A DNA stretch of 64,000 nt from S015-6 sp964384945 (GTDB lineage Bacteria; Desulfobacterota; DSWW01). Position 1 is the first letter of the stretch, and every line of letters begins with the position of its first letter. Below, piece by piece: positions 1 to 6,984 of this stretch. A program made the translations under genes and the position numbers. The notes beneath the pieces are model-generated. The model saw nothing but the letters and a program-made list of their open reading frames with translations, did no database searches and was not told the origin of the DNA. The DNA lies in NCBI GenBank assembly GCA_964384945.1, contig CAYLMK010000025.1, forward strand, positions 1 through 64,000, read 5' to 3'.

Positions 1-142
1 CCACAATTCCGCTACCTGCTATTCTCCAGCCATCTGAAAGCACGTTCCTATCTTTCTACCTGCTATTCTCCAGCCATTTGAAAGCACGTTCCTATCTTTT
101 ACCTGCTATTCTCCAGCCATCTGAAAGCACGTTCCTATCTTT
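1..142. repeat. Three tandem copies of a ~44 bp terminal-type repeat
   Basis: Three near-identical units lie head to tail at about 12-55, 56-99 and 101-142, each with the core CTGCTATTCTCCAGCCAT followed by TGAAAGCACGTTCCTATC. Only the first unit carries the outer part CCACAATTCCG. The same outer-plus-core sequence recurs at 3915-3976 in the same orientation and, diverged, at 56037-56081 in the opposite orientation. The array overlaps the last codons of the IS91-like transposase fragment, so I read it as the 3' terminal region of that element. The window edge hides what lies further left. Confidence 0.8.
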
Positions 143-456
143 TCGACGTGCTCTGCCTTGCGGCGTTTGCCCCGCAGGCAGTTTGAAAACTTCCCGTAGT
201 AGCGAACCATCTGTTCGCCCCTTAAGGGCACGTGGGTTCCCATGGCAGCGATCCACTCGAGTGCATCATAGGTTTTTTTCTCTTTGCCATCTTTGGAGTG
301 GTAGATGACCGCGGTCTGCCCTGGCACATAGTCCATACGTTCTTGCGAGAACGAGGCCCGGATGAGGTAGGCGGCAAGACGTTCCAGGGACTGCTTCTGA
401 TGGGGATAGATCCTTTGGCCGCAGAAGACGTTGAACCCGGAGTGTCTATTCGTCGG
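106..456 (-). pseudogene. IS91-family transposase, C-terminal fragment
   Basis: Minus-strand reading frame of about 115 residues that looks like the C-terminal end of an IS91-type (Y2 rolling-circle) transposase. Visible family features are HSGFNVFCGQRI, then LAAYLIRASFSQERM, then DALEWIAAMGTHVPLRGEQM and VRYYGKFSNCLRGKRRK, the last being the typical basic tail. The frame ends inside the tandem repeat at 101-142. The N-terminal zinc-binding and catalytic portions are missing here: sequence upstream of about 456 belongs to an unrelated gene on the other strand. A matching N-terminal piece in the same orientation lies at 3425-3605, so the two may be halves of one broken element. Confidence 0.75.
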
Positions 457-460
457 GGGG

Positions 461-751
461 AATAGCCTGGAGGACTTTGCTAAGGAGATGTCCCTCTGGA
501 GTCAGGATGATGCCATCACCTTCGATCTCCTCGATCTGACGGCAGAGAAGATCTCCATGAATGTGACCCGCTGCCGGTATGCGGAGATGTACAGGGAACT
601 CGGGATGGCCGACCTCGGATTCGCCCTTTCGTGCGCCCGCGACTTCACCATGGTGGAGGGTTTCAACCCGAAGATCCGGCTCGAACGCACCCAGACCCTC
701 ATGGAAGGGGCGGAACACTGCGACTTCCGCTTCACGCTTCAGCGGGAGTGA
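461..751 (+). pseudogene. ATC hydrolase-like protein, C-terminal fragment
   Basis: Plus-strand 3' remnant of a gene resembling the L-2-amino-thiazoline-4-carboxylic acid hydrolase (ATC_hydrolase) family. The fragment contains MNVTRCRYAEMYRELGM, LSCARDFTMVEGFNPKIRL and a closing GAEHCDFRFTL, which matches the family's conserved C-terminal Cys/His-Cys-Asp signature region. Roughly 95 residues are left; the whole N-terminal half is missing and the coding similarity stops at the junction with the IS91 fragment near 456-460. An ATG at 431 opens the frame but lies in transposase-derived sequence, so it is not a genuine start. Probably truncated by the element and non-functional. Confidence 0.65.
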
Positions 752-770
752 GCCGATTTCTTCACACAGA

Positions 771-1217
771 TCAACTCTTCTTCATTAGGCCCGGATAGTT
801 CTTCTTGATGTATTTCTCAACGTCCGCTCGGAGGAGCCTTGCCAGGTCGACCATTTCCTCGGCTTCCAATGCCGAGACTTGGCCAACCCGCTCGTAGCCG
901 CTGATATTTCGCTTCTTCCTGAAAGCATCGAATCTAGCGATGAGGCGCCTGTCGGCGTCAAGGGTATAAGAAAGGGACTGGATGATACGATAATGGTGGG
1001 CTTCCCTGGCGGCACGATAACCGGCCGCGGCCAATACTGCCGTCGCCGCCTGCAGAGCGGCATTGTACGCGATGTTCAGCTTCCAGTCCGGGCTCAGGCC
1101 CTGCGCGACACAGTCGGCAAGATCACGGTCCGCCACTTGCAGCAGATCCGCAATCTCCCGCGGGCTGGTACGGTGCTCAACCAGCCAGCCGTTTCGTAGC
1201 CAATCGCTTAAGGACAT
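771..1217 (-). CDS. HEPN-domain protein, probable toxin of an MNT/HEPN pair
   Basis: A 148-residue all-helical protein of HEPN type. It carries an Arg-Asn-x3-Tyr motif (RNISGY, residues 103-108) after a basic stretch, which fits the modified Rx4-6H RNase signature seen in HEPN proteins that accompany minimal nucleotidyltransferases. A His pair sits near residue 75. Its start overlaps the 3' end of the upstream HTH-nucleotidyltransferase gene by 41 bases, implying translational coupling and joint control. In characterised pairs the HEPN protein is a ribonuclease or translation inhibitor neutralised by nucleotidylation from the partner. Function here is inferred from family and context. The strict His of the RNase motif is not obvious, so RNase activity is uncertain. 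Confidence 0.75.
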   Translation of the reverse strand: MSLSDWLRNGWLVEHRTSPREIADLLQVADRDLADCVAQGLSPDWKLNIAYNAALQAATAVLAAAGYRAAREAHHYRIIQSLSYTLDADRRLIARFDAFRKKRNISGYERVGQVSALEAEEMVDLARLLRADVEKYIKKNYPGLMKKS

Positions 1218-1803
1218 TCTCGTCGCCTAAGACGAAAAGTTTCGGATTCTTCGTCACCGACTTGAGAAAATGGTGGCCGGCAGCCAGTTTCGCTTTGAAC
1301 TCCTTCACAGGGTAGACGGTTGGGTTGACCTCACGGCAGAGTCTTTCCTGGGCCGGGCCAAGGGCCTCTACTATTTCAGAGAATTGGGCCTCACCGACGA
1401 TGAGGATATCGATATCGCTTCCTCTTCTTTCAATCCCAAGGGCTGTAGAACCGTGGACGAACGCAAGCTCGATTCTATCCTGAAATGGACGCAGTGCAGA
1501 CCGCAGCACATCGCCAACCCCGGCCGTTTTCGAGATCAACCCTTTGATCTCCTCATATACCGGGCTTTGTTGATCGGCCTGGAAATAGACTTGGCGACCT
1601 CTCACCGTCCGCACGAGGATACCTGCTCCAACCAGAAGCCCCAGTTCGCGCTGGACGGCTCCGAGTCCGAGGCCTGTGAGGCGCACGATCTCCCTCAAAT
1701 AGAAGGATTCGTCTGCATGGCCGTACAGGAGGGAAAGGATGGCCATGCGGGTCTTCCCAAAAAGGGTCTGGGCTATCTGATCCGGAAAATCTCTTGTACC
1801 CAT
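1177..1803 (-). CDS. HTH-fused minimal nucleotidyltransferase (antitoxin-like)
   Basis: A 208-residue protein from the ATG at 1803. Residues 15-75 form a winged-helix DNA-binding domain (FYLREIVRLTGLGLGAVQRE, then a wing with VRGRQVYF). Residues 110-200 form a minimal nucleotidyltransferase: HGSTALG with Gly-Ser at 118-119, followed by the metal-binding pair Asp130/Asp132 in SDIDILIVG. Known relatives act as antitoxins that nucleotidylate a HEPN partner, and the downstream HEPN gene overlaps by 41 bases. An in-frame ATG at 1842 would add 13 residues but falls on the -35 box, so I prefer 1803. The adjacent palindrome suggests that the HTH domain represses its own promoter. Confidence 0.8.
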   Translation of the reverse strand: MGTRDFPDQIAQTLFGKTRMAILSLLYGHADESFYLREIVRLTGLGLGAVQRELGLLVGAGILVRTVRGRQVYFQADQQSPVYEEIKGLISKTAGVGDVLRSALRPFQDRIELAFVHGSTALGIERRGSDIDILIVGEAQFSEIVEALGPAQERLCREVNPTVYPVKEFKAKLAAGHHFLKSVTKNPKLFVLGDENVLKRLATKRLAG

Positions 1804-1806
1804 ATT

Positions 1807-1842
1807 GATTACTATCGTAATCGGAATGGTTACAGGAGTCAA
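1807..1842 (-). promoter_or_regulatory. Promoter with overlapping palindromic operator
   Basis: On the minus strand, TTGACT (1842-1837) is followed after exactly 17 bases by TACGAT (1819-1814), a good sigma-70 pair. A perfect dyad GATTAC-N4-GTAATC covers 1807-1822 and so overlaps the -10 box. Transcription would begin only a few bases before the ATG at 1803, giving a leaderless or near-leaderless mRNA. The arrangement fits autorepression by the HTH-nucleotidyltransferase. Confidence 0.65.
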
Positions 1843-2136
1843 TCGCGTGCATCAGGAAGTGGGTGCTGCGGCAAGTCAGCCAACTCCTTCCTCACCTTAT
1901 CCGGTTCGAGCAGGGTGCCCAGGCGCACGAAGATCTCCAGGGCCTGGGTGAGATACCGCCGGGCCTCGGCGTGCTCGCCGCGGAGCTTGTGGTAGCGGCC
2001 CATGCCGGAATGGGCGAGGGCCAGCTCGTTCTCCATCTTGATGTCGCGCGAAATCTTTATCGCGGCTTGGAAGTGAGATGGTGCTTGGGTCACGTCGATG
2101 TTCAGAGCGACTTCGCCGAGGATTGTCAATAGGAAT
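1839..2136 (-). pseudogene. TPR protein, C-terminal fragment
   Basis: About 98 residues of tetratricopeptide-like sequence on the minus strand: SHFQAAIKISRDIKMENELA, GRYHKLRGEHAEARRYLTQA, LEIFVRLGTLLEPDKVRKEL, then a stop at 1839. This is the typical C-terminal end of long adenylate-cyclase/AAA/TPR proteins found in many deltaproteobacteria. Coding similarity stops abruptly near 2137, where IS21-type terminal repeats begin, so the 5' part has been lost at the insertion boundary. The stop codon sits inside the -35 region of the toxin-antitoxin promoter. Confidence 0.65.
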
Positions 2137-2137
2137 C

Positions 2138-2175
2138 TAAAAGTGTTCCAGTTATGGGAAAGTAAAAGTGTACCA
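2138..2175. repeat. IS21-type terminal direct repeats
   Basis: TAAAAGTGTTCCA at 2138-2150 and TAAAAGTGTACCA at 2163-2175 are direct repeats with one mismatch and a 25-base period. IS21-family ends typically carry several such short repeats that bind IstA. Their position, downstream of istB and at the edge of the truncated TPR gene, marks the element's right end. Confidence 0.6.
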
Positions 2176-2177
2176 CC

Positions 2178-2482
2178 CCTGCCGTTCAGACTTCCCCTTC
2201 TGCCCCCGAGAGTCCCATCAAGGAGGGAATTTCTGGGGGCATGGGACCGATTTCGGGTTTCCGGTTTTCTTGGGTGACCACCCACTCCGGGGGTCGAGAT
2301 CCGGGTTTCGGGGTCCTGCGGGAGGGGAGGCCCGAAAACGGGCTCACCAGGATGCCCAGGAATCGACGATTTCGACCTGACCCTTACCTTGGGTATACCC
2401 CCCCCAGGGAGGCCCCTCGGGGGCGGTCCGACCCGCCTTGGACTCTGTTTGTTCCTCTTTGCCGGTTCACCTCCTTTCTGCC
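2178..2482. other. Non-coding segment between istB and the IS21 right end
   Basis: About 305 GC-rich bases without a convincing gene; the open frames present have no recognisable protein character. It includes a perfect Shine-Dalgarno-like AAAGGAGGTGA on the minus strand near 2470, with no start codon at a useful distance. I see no terminator. Confidence 0.4.
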
Positions 2483-3256
2483 TCAGCCCATGGAAAGCTC
2501 GGCGGCCGTCTCTTGCGAGACGACCTGCTTACCGAAGGCGTGCTTCCGTAGCCGGTAACTGTGCCCCTTGATGTTGACCACCTTGCAGTGATGAAGCAGT
2601 CGGTCCAGGATCGCCGTGGCGATCACCGCGTCTCCGAACAGTTCCTGCCAGTCCCCGAAGCTCTTGTTCGAGGTGATGATCGTGGAGGAGCGCTCGTAAC
2701 GGTGCGAGACAAACTGGAAGAACAGGTAGGCCTCCTTGCTGTCGATGGGCAGGTAGCCCACCTCGTCGACCACCACGAGGCTGGAGGTCAGATACGCCTT
2801 GCGTTGGCTCTGGCATTCCTTGAGCTTGCGCATGAGCGCGTCCATGGTCATGAAGTAGACCTTGAACCCGTGGTAGCAGGCCTTGATGGCCAGCGCGATC
2901 GCCAGGTGCGTCTTGCCCACCCCGGGCGGGCCGAGGAAGATCACGTTCTCCCGGTTGCGGATGAACTCCAGGTCGAAGAGCCCCATCACCTCCTTCTTGT
3001 TGAGCTTGGCGTGAAATCCGAAATCGTACTCTTCGATCGTCTTGGCCGCGGGCAGCCCCGCAGTCTTCATCGCCGTCTCGATTCTGCGCTTCTCCTTGGC
3101 CGCCACCTCCTCCTCGAGCAGATGGTCCAGAAAGGCCAGGTAGGAGCTCTTCTCCCCCTCGGCCTGACGGACCACCGTGTCCAAGACCGCGGCGGCCTGG
3201 CTGAGTTTCAATCGGCCCAGGTTCTCCCGGAGGCGGTCACTGATCAGTTGTTCCAT
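2483..3256 (-). CDS. istB: IS21-family ATPase helper protein IstB
   Basis: A 257-residue AAA+ ATPase of normal IstB length that assists IstA in target capture and strand transfer. The Walker A motif GPPGVGKTH lies at 109-117, Walker B VVVDEVGYLPID near 160-171, and a sensor-like TSNKSFGDWQELFGD follows. The start overlaps the end of the istA remnant by 13 bases, the usual istA/istB coupling. The gene appears intact, but its partner istA has lost nearly all of its sequence, so the protein probably has no transposition role unless an intact IS21 copy exists elsewhere in the genome. Confidence 0.9.
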   Translation of the reverse strand: MEQLISDRLRENLGRLKLSQAAAVLDTVVRQAEGEKSSYLAFLDHLLEEEVAAKEKRRIETAMKTAGLPAAKTIEEYDFGFHAKLNKKEVMGLFDLEFIRNRENVIFLGPPGVGKTHLAIALAIKACYHGFKVYFMTMDALMRKLKECQSQRKAYLTSSLVVVDEVGYLPIDSKEAYLFFQFVSHRYERSSTIITSNKSFGDWQELFGDAVIATAILDRLLHHCKVVNIKGHSYRLRKHAFGKQVVSQETAAELSMG

Positions 3257-3420
3257 CTGCCACCTCCTTGGGCCAGCTCTTCATACTGAGCCAGGGGCCG
3301 ATACTGGACCTGCGGGAAAAGAGACGAATTGACCAAGCCCCGGGTGGCCTTGCCCTTCGCCCGGCCGTACTTGCGCCGGGCCTGCTCCCGGTCCCGACGC
3401 ATGTAGCGTCCAGGAAGTAA
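3244..3420 (-). pseudogene. istA transposase, C-terminal remnant
   Basis: The last ~55 codons of an IS21 transposase read on the minus strand: RDREQARRKYGRAKGKATRG, then PQVQYRPLAQYEELA before the stop at 3244. The final proline-leucine-x-x-tyrosine pattern resembles IstA C-termini, and the 13-base overlap with istB supports the assignment. The catalytic DDE core and the HTH are absent. The upstream junction at about 3420 is with the IS91-like N-terminal fragment, in a different frame. Confidence 0.55.
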
Positions 3421-3424
3421 TGTC

Positions 3425-3605
3425 CACGGATCCCGCAGTCCAAGAAGGCGTAGATCGCCCGCACGACCTCCTTTCTCAGGCAGCCGTATTTCTGTTCGAA
3501 ACACTCCGGCCACATCCGTTCGAGTTCTTCGAACCTGCTTTCGATGATGCGGTAATAGTCCGTTCTTTCCGGGTGCCGCCTCTTGTACACCCTGGTTTCG
3601 GCCAT
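3425..3605 (-). pseudogene. IS91-family transposase, N-terminal fragment
   Basis: Minus-strand fragment beginning ATG at 3605: YKRRHPERTDYYRIIESRFE, then PECFEQKYGCLRKEVVRAIY and AFLDCGI. This matches the start of IS91-type transposases, just before the cysteine-rich zinc-binding region. Similarity breaks at about 3425, where the frame runs into IS21 istA sequence. It lies in the same orientation as the C-terminal fragment at 106-456. Together they look like one transposase gene whose middle has been replaced by about 3 kb of unrelated DNA. Confidence 0.65.
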
Positions 3606-3914
3606 GGCCTTGCCTGCCCCCTGCTGATGACTCGCATGAGGGAGGAGGGCAAGCGTTGTGCCGACCGGGAATCACAAGAGGTTGTGGCGGACGATGACAG
3701 GGATCACTCCCAGGCACCGCCAGCCCACTGGGACTTCTGAACCACCCCGCCAGGCGTCCGGCCTCCCTCTTGTCGCACTCGTCTGTTCAATTTCTGGCCG
3801 TCCGACCTGGTTTTTCTCTCTCTTCGATCTGACCCTCTGCCAAACCGCCCACCCGGGCGCAACTCTCCCCTCGGTGCTCCCCAGGATCACCCAACATCTT
3901 GTGGCTTTTTCTCC
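3606..3914. other. Non-coding leader of the IS91-like remnant
   Basis: About 310 bases between the transposase N-terminal fragment and the terminal repeat at 3915. No reading frame here has protein-like character on either strand. It is probably the 5' non-coding part of the IS91-like element. No clear promoter was found. Confidence 0.35.
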
Positions 3915-3976
3915 TTGACCCACAATTCCGCTACCTGCTATTCTCCAGCCATCTGAAAGCACGTTCCTATCTTTTC
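3915..3976. repeat. Single copy of the IS91-associated terminal repeat
   Basis: Sixty-two bases, TTGACCCACAATTCCG then CTACCTGCTATTCTCC and the CTGAAAGCACGTTCC tail, matching the first 55 bases of the window almost exactly and in the same orientation. It also includes the outermost TTGACC, which is cut off at the window's left edge. Positions 1-3914 are thus bracketed by direct copies. The tail ends where a short 3' gene remnant begins at 3977. Confidence 0.8.
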
Positions 3977-4027
3977 AGCGAAGAGAACACCGGCCTGGTC
4001 TTCCTCTCCTTCGGCCAGATATTCTAG
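3977..4027 (+). pseudogene. Possible 3' remnant of an outer-membrane protein gene
   Basis: Immediately after the repeat, 16 sense codons and a stop read EENTGLVFLSFGQIF. The alternating hydrophobic pattern ending in Phe resembles the last strand of an outer-membrane beta-barrel. It has no start and no upstream part, consistent with a gene cut by the element. The call rests on 16 residues only. Confidence 0.25.
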
Positions 4028-4161
4028 GGAATCCCTTCGCTCAGTGGCCCTTGACCCTCCCGCCGCTCTTGCGCTGATTCGTCACCACAGGAGGCCTTCG
4101 CCCGGCACCGAGCGACGGAAAACCATATCCGTTTTCGCACCCGCCAAGACCGCGACCGGCT

Positions 4162-4695
4162 TCAGTCCGGAACGTGCAGGCTCATCGTGATAGTGCCGAT
4201 GGCCGTGCCCGTCGCGTCAAACCTCCAGAGCGTTGCAGAGTCTTCGTCTGCCGCGACGTGGCTGGAGTGGTTGTTCACGGTCTGCGCCCACCAATCCAAG
4301 CTGTAAGTCCTGCCGTTGACCCAGGCGTCAAGGTTCGCCGGGATGTTCCATGTCGTAGCATTCGCAATGTCGTAAGGCTCGACGTCGTACAGGCCGACGT
4401 TGTCAAGGTTTTCGGTAGAGGTGTACACCACCTTTCCGCTCCCGTTGTGTCCGATAAGCCACCAGTGGGTAGAATTCGCCGCGTCCAGGTCATAAGCGAA
4501 CGAAAGATTGGTCTCGGTGAGGTCGACGTCGCCCAGTGCACTGGCCTCCCTCGGGATGTCTCCTGCGGGGCTGGTGATCAGGATTGCGTCATGCAGCACT
4601 CCCCCCGCTGGGACGTCCAGATCCATCTCGACGTGCGTACAGGAAACAAAGCCGGCGAGAACAACGACGGCAACCGCAAATAGTATGTTCCTCAT
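4162..4695 (-). CDS. Putative lipoprotein of unknown function
   Basis: A 177-residue exported protein that I do not recognise. Residues 1-18 form a signal peptide (NILFAVAVVVLAGFVSC) with a cysteine at 19 that could be the lipidation site, although the lipobox is imperfect (Phe at -3). The mature part is acidic and rich in Trp, Asn and Asp, suggesting a small beta-sandwich. The start is well supported: AAAGGAGGT lies 7 bases upstream of ATG 4695, and a sigma-70-like promoter lies at 4789-4819. The gene stands alone between the mobile-element remains and the peptidase gene. Confidence 0.7.
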   Translation of the reverse strand: MRNILFAVAVVVLAGFVSCTHVEMDLDVPAGGVLHDAILITSPAGDIPREASALGDVDLTETNLSFAYDLDAANSTHWWLIGHNGSGKVVYTSTENLDNVGLYDVEPYDIANATTWNIPANLDAWVNGRTYSLDWWAQTVNNHSSHVAADEDSATLWRFDATGTAIGTITMSLHVPD

Positions 4696-5036
4696 GGCTC
4701 AACCTCCTTTCATGCGGACGTCTCCCTCCCCCGCCGTTCCACAGGTGAGCGAGCAGTCCGCGGCTCTTGGGGGATGACTTCGGGCACCATTCTAAACTTA
4801 GCAAGAGCCCGGATGTCAAGAGTTTTTATCTTCTTCAATATTCTATGCTAAATCTCATGGTTTCGTGCGAGCCCGTCAGGGATTGGTTTGGTTCAGGAGG
4901 ATCTCGACCGCATGCTGCGGATCGGCGACCACGTTTACAGGAACGTCCATCCGCCGAAGGCACAGCTCTCCGGAATGACGACCGTCCGCTTCCGCCCATC
5001 CGGGTCGCGGGGACGACCCGCCTCGGGGAAGCCGGG
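4696..5036. other. Intergenic region with a promoter and a weak small frame
   Basis: Holds the 5' region and promoter of the lipoprotein gene (4696-4850, AT-rich near 4815-4860). From 4876 to 5109 on the minus strand a 77-codon frame is open; its end (VPVNVVADPQHAVEILLNQ) looks protein-like, but it has no good ribosome-binding site and overlaps the end of the peptidase gene. I do not call it a gene. Confidence 0.35.
4789..4819 (-). promoter_or_regulatory. Sigma-70-like promoter of the lipoprotein gene
   Basis: A perfect -35 TTGACA (4819-4814) and a 5/6 -10 TAGAAT (4794-4789) on the minus strand, 19 bases apart; a TTTAGA overlapping the -10 gives 17. An AT-rich stretch lies upstream. The leader to ATG 4695 would be about 85 bases. 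Confidence 0.5.
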
Positions 5037-5549
5037 TCAGCAGAGGAAATACGTGTGGGTCGGGCAGAGCAAATGGGGGCGCGCCGAGGTGGCCCGGATC
5101 GTCGAGCACCTGCTGCGGTTCAGCCTCCTGAGTTTGTAGGAGTCAAAGAAGCGGATCTGCCTTTCGGAGATGGACTCCACAATGGACCAGTGATCCCAAA
5201 GGGGGCCGCCGAGCCCGATCAGAATCGCCCCCCTTTCGTTTTCGTCCAGGAATCGCATCATCTCGTTCCAAAACTCGTCGAGGCTCGTGTTCGGATGGTG
5301 CTTGAAGGGCATGGTCCGTTGCGGGATCCGGTCTCCCACCACATCGTTCAGGATCCCGCCGATCGTGGTGAGTCCGATCCCGCTGAGGAAGATCTTGGCA
5401 AGGTCCCTCTTCTTTTCCAGGTGCAGGATGATCTCCTTGAACAAATCCCGGGACTCCTCCTCTCCGAGGCCTGCGATGATGCGGGTTGCGTTCACGATGC
5501 TGTAGACGGCGCAAAGCCCGTCCAGAGCGCCCTGCATGTAGGGTTTCAT
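5037..5549 (-). CDS. Papain-like (C39-type) cysteine peptidase domain protein
   Basis: A 170-residue cytoplasmic protein with the hallmarks of a papain-fold peptidase or acyltransferase: QGALDGLCAVYSIVNA with candidate nucleophile Cys13 and oxyanion Gln6, His120 in LWDHWSIV, and Asp136 in RFFDSYKL. There is no signal peptide and no ABC or membrane segment, unlike full C39 bacteriocin exporters. The chosen ATG at 5549 begins MKPYMQGALDG, and longer starts only read through the overlapping ATP-grasp gene. It overlaps the 3' end of the ATP-grasp gene by about 30 sense codons-worth of sequence upstream of its own start, which is typical of a translationally linked pair. It may cleave or transfer a peptide made or modified by that enzyme. 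Confidence 0.6.
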   Translation of the reverse strand: MKPYMQGALDGLCAVYSIVNATRIIAGLGEEESRDLFKEIILHLEKKRDLAKIFLSGIGLTTIGGILNDVVGDRIPQRTMPFKHHPNTSLDEFWNEMMRFLDENERGAILIGLGGPLWDHWSIVESISERQIRFFDSYKLRRLNRSRCSTIRATSARPHLLCPTHTYFLC

Positions 5550-5578
5550 TTCTGTCTCCCGAAGCCCGGCTCGCGGCT

Positions 5579-6640
5579 TCAAGAACCCGGGGGAAGGGCA
5601 AGACTGAAGGTCGAGTCGGTTGAACCGGTGCGTGCGCGGCGTTGGGCCGCCAGGGAGACCAGCCTGCTGCCCATTTCGCCGTAGGAGTACCCGATCAACT
5701 CGGCGGCACATGCCATGCTGGCATCTGCGCTGATGTCCGCGTTCGGGTTGACATCGAGAACAAAGAAGACCCCGTCCCGCAGCCGGATGTCGATCCGGCC
5801 GTAGTCACGGCACCCGATCGCCCGGTAGGCCGAAAGGGCGACCCTTTCGAGATCGCGGCACATGCCCGCATCGAGCGGGGCGGGAAGCAAGGTCTTGATT
5901 CCCTTGTAGTGCTTGGAGGCCGGAACGAACTTGGAGTCGTACGTACAGAGCCTTTCCCGGGCTTCCCCGAACGAGGAGAAGTCCATCTCGGCCGGCGGCA
6001 GCATTTGGATGAGGCTGTTTCCCCAAAACGAAACGTGGAATTCGCGCCCGTCCACGAAATCCTCGACCAGCGCAGGCTGACCGTAGGTGTCCAGAACGTG
6101 TTCGATGCGCAAAACCAGTTCCTGTTCCGTCATGACCACCGACTCGGGGGTAAGCCCTTCGCTGCAGTGTTCGTGGGCCGCCTTCACGATGGCCGGGAAG
6201 CATCGCCATCGATTGCGCAGCGGTCTGGAAAAGATCTTCCAGGCCGGCGTCGGGATCCCCGCATTCGCCAGGATTCCCTTCACGCGCTGCTTGTCCTCGC
6301 TCAGGGCGAGCACGGCGGAGTCCGAACCCGTGTAAACAAGATTCATGGACTCCAGCACATCGGCCACCAGGGCCTCGCTGTGGGGGATGCCGGGAATGGC
6401 CTCACACCAGTTCAGGACGACCTGTTTCCTCAACTTCCTCAGGGGAACCGAGCGCAGCAGCCGGGGAAGATCCGCATCGTACAAGGGCAGGTAGGCGACG
6501 CTGTGCCCGACCTCTTCCAGCGCGGCACCGAGACGATTTGGCTCGGCCAGCGCCGCGTCTTGCTCGCCCGTCGTCCACGCCGGGTCTACATTGTAAAGCA
6601 GCAGAACCGGCGCCCTCGGTTTCCTGCTGTGCTTCGGCAA
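5579..6640 (-). CDS. D-Ala-D-Ala ligase-like ATP-grasp enzyme
   Basis: An ATP-grasp carboxylate-amine ligase of about 353 residues. It has VLLLYNVDPAW at the N-terminus, SEDKQRVKGILANAGIPTP in the central domain, VEDFVDGREFHVSFWGN, and the metal-binding end CRDYGRIDIRL...LDVNPNADIS. The usual Glu of the terminal E-x-N metal site is Asp here (DVN). No ATG lies near the fold start. A TTG at 6640, 11 bases after GGGGGA, is the best start, although the frame stays open to an ATG at 6775. The cysteine-peptidase gene follows at once, and the gene is divergent from an MFS exporter-like gene, so a small peptide ligase system is plausible. The substrate is unknown. Confidence 0.7.
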   Translation of the reverse strand: MPKHSRKPRAPVLLLYNVDPAWTTGEQDAALAEPNRLGAALEEVGHSVAYLPLYDADLPRLLRSVPLRKLRKQVVLNWCEAIPGIPHSEALVADVLESMNLVYTGSDSAVLALSEDKQRVKGILANAGIPTPAWKIFSRPLRNRWRCFPAIVKAAHEHCSEGLTPESVVMTEQELVLRIEHVLDTYGQPALVEDFVDGREFHVSFWGNSLIQMLPPAEMDFSSFGEARERLCTYDSKFVPASKHYKGIKTLLPAPLDAGMCRDLERVALSAYRAIGCRDYGRIDIRLRDGVFFVLDVNPNADISADASMACAAELIGYSYGEMGSRLVSLAAQRRARTGSTDSTFSLALPPGS

Positions 6641-6911
6641 TTGCGGCTTTTTCCCCCGATCAATCGTTCCGGAACGGAATCTCCACGCGCATCGCCCTCG
6701 CTGTGTATCGGACTGCGCTTGGGTGCCGGGATGCGCCTGACCGCGAAAGCCTCTCCCCTCTGGGTTTCTACCCACATATTTACAGGAAAGGCCGGTGCCT
6801 TTTCAAGGCAATCAACCCCTTTTTCGGCGGAAAAAACCAAGAAGCTGATCCTTTTTCCCCACGGGGCGGGAAGGGGCGGATCGAACATCTCCGGACAGGG
6901 CCAAGCCACCT

Positions 6912-6945
6912 CGCGTTTGACAGACGCGTTCCATAAAGGTATCGA
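6912..6945 (+). promoter_or_regulatory. Promoter with -35 dyad ahead of the MFS gene
   Basis: TTGACA (6917-6922), a 17-base spacer, then TATCGA (6940-6945) gives a perfect -35 with a weak -10. The -35 is enclosed by an inverted repeat, CGCGT (6912-6916) and ACGCG (6924-6928), which could be an operator. Transcription would start about 30 bases before the TTG at 6985. Confidence 0.4.
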
Positions 6946-6984
6946 AAGCGTCTGAACTCGAGAGAGCCGCAGGAGACGGTACGG

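Larger units (their letters stand above)
2137..3420 (-). mobile_element. IS21-family element, 3' part (right end, istB, istA tail)
   Basis: Contains the right-end repeats at 2138-2175, about 305 bases of non-coding DNA, a complete istB and only the last ~55 codons of istA. The left end and most of istA are missing. The remnant abuts an IS91-type transposase fragment at about 3420 and a truncated TPR gene at about 2137, so it is not a clean insertion and should be immobile by itself. Confidence 0.7.

Noticed and set aside
1..142. CRISPR-like array
   Set aside because: The three units follow each other without variable spacers, and no cas gene is present; the copies at 3915 and 56037 fit a mobile-element terminus.
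2241..2558. Plus-strand frame of 105 codons between istB and the TPR fragment
   Set aside because: No family character, no ribosome-binding site, Pro/Arg-rich; it lies across the non-coding right end of an IS21 remnant.
4876..5109. 77-codon minus-strand frame as a possible precursor peptide
   Set aside because: No ribosome-binding site, overlap with the 3' end of the peptidase gene, and no leader/core pattern; listed as an uncertain element only.
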